Shown: positions 62,278 through 64,000 of the stretch, in pieces
Layout: each line of letters starts with the position of its first letter
Numbering within the stretch: position 1 is the stretch's first letter
Assembly: GCA_018713365.1 (NCBI GenBank)
Contig: DVOU01000066.1
Coordinates: 25,551-89,550 of the forward strand
Reading direction: 5' to 3'
Source: Pullichristensenella excrementipullorum
GTDB lineage: Bacteria; Bacillota; Clostridia; Christensenellales; Aristaeellaceae
DNA length: 64,000 nucleotides
Translations under genes and position numbers: made by a program
The notes under the pieces: model-generated
What the model was told of the DNA's origin: nothing
The model's input: the letters and a program-made list of their open reading frames with translations, nothing else
The model's database searches: none

Positions 62278-63270
62278 TTATTTTCTGATGTAGGTTTGGT
62301 TTCTGGATGTAGGCTTGTCCGGGACACCCATGGCAATCAGGTTTTTTTCAAGAGCCGGGAGCAGGTAGAGTTTCCGGAAGCTCGCTCGGGATTTCAAACC
62401 CAGCTTTTCCATCAGCTGCGCGGCAGAATACGGGACGTCAAAATCCATGACGTCCAGCAGCTTCTGCACGGTCTCCGGGAGGTATGCGTCCTTCTGCGTC
62501 GCTTGGTCCAAGGCCCAATCCAGCGTCAGGTTGATCTTATCCAGCATGAATGTGATGAATGCATTCGAGTTCCCCGATCCATGGCAAGCGGCGATCGCAT
62601 CATAATAGCCGTCCTGAAACTCCTGGATGCGGCTTTCCAGAGGCAGATACTGAAAGATTGGGTTCCACTCGGACAAAAGCGCGGTTTGCCACAGTCGGGC
62701 CATGCGCCCGTTTCCATCCGAGAACGGATGGATGAACACGAATTCATAGTGGAACACCGAGGACAGGATCAGCGGATGTATCTCTTTCCTGGCATTGACC
62801 ATCCAGCCAAACAGCGCTTCCATCTGCCCCGGAACCAGATGCGGCGGCGGAGCCATGAAGATGCACTGATTGCCCTTGAAAACCCCTTCGTTGTGACTGC
62901 GGAACACACCGGATTCCTGCACGGTCAGATGGGTCATGATTCCATGCAGCCTTTTTAGGTCATCCAGAGAATACGGATCAAATCGTCCGATTTGCTCATA
63001 GGCCCGGTAGGCGTTTTTGACCTCCTGGATTTCCTTCTGCGGCCCGATGACCGTCTTTCCACTGATCACGCTCCGCACCTCATCCAGCGAGAGAGAATTG
63101 GCCTCGATGGCCAGAGAGGAATGAATGGATCGGATGCGATTGTTGCGGCGAAGGTGCGGCTTTGTTTCAAATGAATGGAAATTGCTTATGTTTCCGGTCT
63201 TTTCGGCGATCTCCGCGACCAGCATGAGCATCTGATTGGTGATGGTAAATGGCGGCATATATCGTTCCAT
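62278..63270 (-). CDS. Fic family protein (AMP-transferase type)
   Basis: 330 residues from ATG 63270. The Fic core HPFSDGNGRMAR is complete (181-192), so it should transfer AMP or a related group from a nucleotide to a target hydroxyl. An N-terminal inhibitory helix of the S-x-x-x-E type is present as SSLAIEAN (51-58), so activity is probably held in check within the protein. The C-terminal winged-helix part (SAAQLMEKLGLKSRASFRKL) is common in Fic proteins that also bind DNA. A TATACT -10 lies just upstream. It sits in the accessory region right of the tRNA fragment. Confidence 0.92.
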   Translation of the reverse strand: MERYMPPFTITNQMLMLVAEIAEKTGNISNFHSFETKPHLRRNNRIRSIHSSLAIEANSLSLDEVRSVISGKTVIGPQKEIQEVKNAYRAYEQIGRFDPYSLDDLKRLHGIMTHLTVQESGVFRSHNEGVFKGNQCIFMAPPPHLVPGQMEALFGWMVNARKEIHPLILSSVFHYEFVFIHPFSDGNGRMARLWQTALLSEWNPIFQYLPLESRIQEFQDGYYDAIAACHGSGNSNAFITFMLDKINLTLDWALDQATQKDAYLPETVQKLLDVMDFDVPYSAAQLMEKLGLKSRASFRKLYLLPALEKNLIAMGVPDKPTSRNQTYIRK

Positions 63271-63483
63271 GGAAACACCCCGCTTTCCCTTACAGTATAG
63301 CACGAAACTGGCTCGGCAATCAATATCTTATATGTTTTCTTGTATTCTTTCTTCGCTGCGAGAAATAAATCAAGGCACAGGAATCCAAAGACACGCGACA
63401 TCAAAATACAGTACAGACAAAGTGAACAGGGCTTTCTGTACTCCGAGACAGCGCCAGGGTGCTGGCAATGGAAGCGGCGTCCA

Positions 63484-63666
63484 TTATTCAGCATCGCTTC
63501 TCGTATAGTATACTGCGCGTCCGCTGCCATGCTTGACGAGGATGCCTTCCTCAATTAGCTTTTTGATGGCGTTTTCCACCGAGGACTTCCCGATGGTGGG
63601 GCATAGCGCCATGAGATCAGTCTTGGTAAATTTGCCGATCTTCTGCTTGGCAGGTTTCTGTTGCAA
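63484..63666 (-). CDS. small winged-helix DNA-binding protein
   Basis: 60 residues from a TTG start at 63666 with AGGAG ahead. The product is one helix-turn-helix with wing: FTKTDLMALCPTIGKSSVEN, then AIKKLIEEGILVKHGSGRAV. It resembles the C-terminal domain of Fic/DUF4172-like proteins and may be a free repressor or a leftover of a longer gene. An operator-like palindrome lies 120 bases upstream. Confidence 0.5.
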   Translation of the reverse strand: MQQKPAKQKIGKFTKTDLMALCPTIGKSSVENAIKKLIEEGILVKHGSGRAVYYTRSDAE

Positions 63667-63672
63667 CGGCTC

Positions 63673-63777
63673 CTAGCCTCCCTTGTATTCGTGAATTTGT
63701 GCGGCCAGGCTGAGCATTTCACTGCCCCAATGGCGCTTTACAAGCTGCGCAATCGAATGGGCGAATACTTTTGCCCA
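63673..63777 (-). pseudogene. short coding remnant upstream of the winged-helix gene
   Basis: The minus-strand frame ending at 63673 reads WAKVFAHSIAQLVKRHWGSE then MLSLAAQIHEYKGG before its stop. That part looks protein-like, but upstream the frame crosses the palindrome and has no good start. It ends 6 bases before the next TTG start and provides its GGGAGG region. It may be the N-terminal half of the same gene separated by a stop. Confidence 0.3.
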
Positions 63778-63787
63778 CCTCGCCTTG

Positions 63788-63819
63788 TTTCGCCTAATAA
63801 TACAGAAAATTAGGCGAAA
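63788..63819. promoter_or_regulatory. operator-like palindrome
   Basis: TTTCGCCTAAT (63788-63798) and ATTAGGCGAAA (63809-63819) form a perfect 11-bp inverted repeat around 10 bases. It lies upstream of the small winged-helix gene, overlaps AT-rich -10-like sequence, and is a likely binding site for that protein. Confidence 0.55.
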
Positions 63820-63898
63820 AGTCAACTGAACAGGCACGGGAAATAGAAACACCGTGATACTCATGCTGGGTCTAAGACCCTTTCGACTTTGATACAAA

Positions 63899-63942
63899 AA
63901 CGCCCCGGAAATCTCTTGAAAATAAGGGGTTTCCGGGGCGCT
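63899..63942. terminator. GC-capped hairpin near the right edge
   Basis: CGCCCCGGAAA and TTTCCGGGGCG arms with an AT-rich loop, five A before it. On the minus strand it exits into T5, so it would stop minus-strand transcription entering from the right. The last 58 bases hold nothing I can support. Confidence 0.6.
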
Positions 63943-64000
63943 TGATGTCTGCGTAGGCGTTTGGGATGAACCTGTGAGGCGGATGCTATTCAGGTGGTTT

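Overview
ORGANISM. The window is GC-rich (about 60% or more by eye outside the last 7 kb) and densely packed, with many ATGA or TAATG start/stop overlaps. A T-box leader, a CD1247-type protein, DUF1848, the PFL/ACT pair, EF-P, a YesM/YesN-type two-component pair and an acetylase-branch diaminopimelate operon all point to a Clostridia-class Firmicute. Two transporter binding proteins carry plain signal peptides ending in AFA or ALA instead of lipoboxes. That fits high-GC gut Clostridia of the Christensenellales type, but this placement is inference. The right end (about 57.1-64 kb) has visibly lower GC and looks acquired.

LAYOUT. 1-2.7 kb: DUF2812 and GrpB proteins on the minus strand, divergent from azlCD. 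2.8-7.5 kb: a sugar ABC importer (ATPase, two permeases, binding protein). 7.7-11.4 kb: GtrA and a UDP-galactopyranose-mutase-like flavoprotein, divergent from a GT-C-like membrane protein. 11.5-17.5 kb (minus): ACT, PFL, YesM-like kinase, YesN-like regulator and a lone sugar-binding lipoprotein, probably the sensing arm for a sugar importer. 17.7-19.5 kb: two zinc-ribbon proteins. 19.6-24.8 kb: small membrane protein, cysteine desulfurase, thiI, MrfA-type helicase. 24.7-29.2 kb (minus): OmpR-type two-component pair, a secreted protein, a HhH-GPD glycosylase, DUF1848. 29.4-30.2 kb: DUF4230 protein and a 33-residue membrane peptide. 30.3-36.9 kb (minus): pepF, Ca2+ P-type ATPase, argF, M20 amidohydrolase. 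37.1-39.4 kb: dapA-dapB-dapH. 39.5-41.8 kb (minus): CD1247-type protein, efp, M24 peptidase.

42.0-52.7 kb holds the most elaborate cluster. It encodes a MacB-type ABC exporter (one ATPase, one permease) with four membrane-fusion adaptors, made of two paralogous pairs, and a 702-residue low-complexity secreted protein. An OmpR/HK pair is transcribed divergently from it across a promoter region with 11-bp-phased direct repeats.

52.9-56.9 kb: a LysR gene is divergent from a T-box-controlled ABC importer of the TrpXYZ type. The two promoters appear to share one palindromic -35 hexamer. The T-box specifier and acceptor-pairing bases fit tRNA-Phe better than tRNA-Trp.

57.1-61.7 kb: a two-gene module (PD-(D/E)XK nuclease with DUF5655, then a PLD-helicase-DUF3427 protein) with its own promoter, flanked by a near-identical 24-bp inverted repeat. 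At 61.88 kb lies the 3' part of a tRNA-Pro gene, starting at the anticodon loop, which is the usual footprint of an integrated element. Beyond it come a small orphan frame, a Fic protein and a small winged-helix gene with an operator-like palindrome. No transposase, integrase, CRISPR array, rRNA or complete tRNA is visible.
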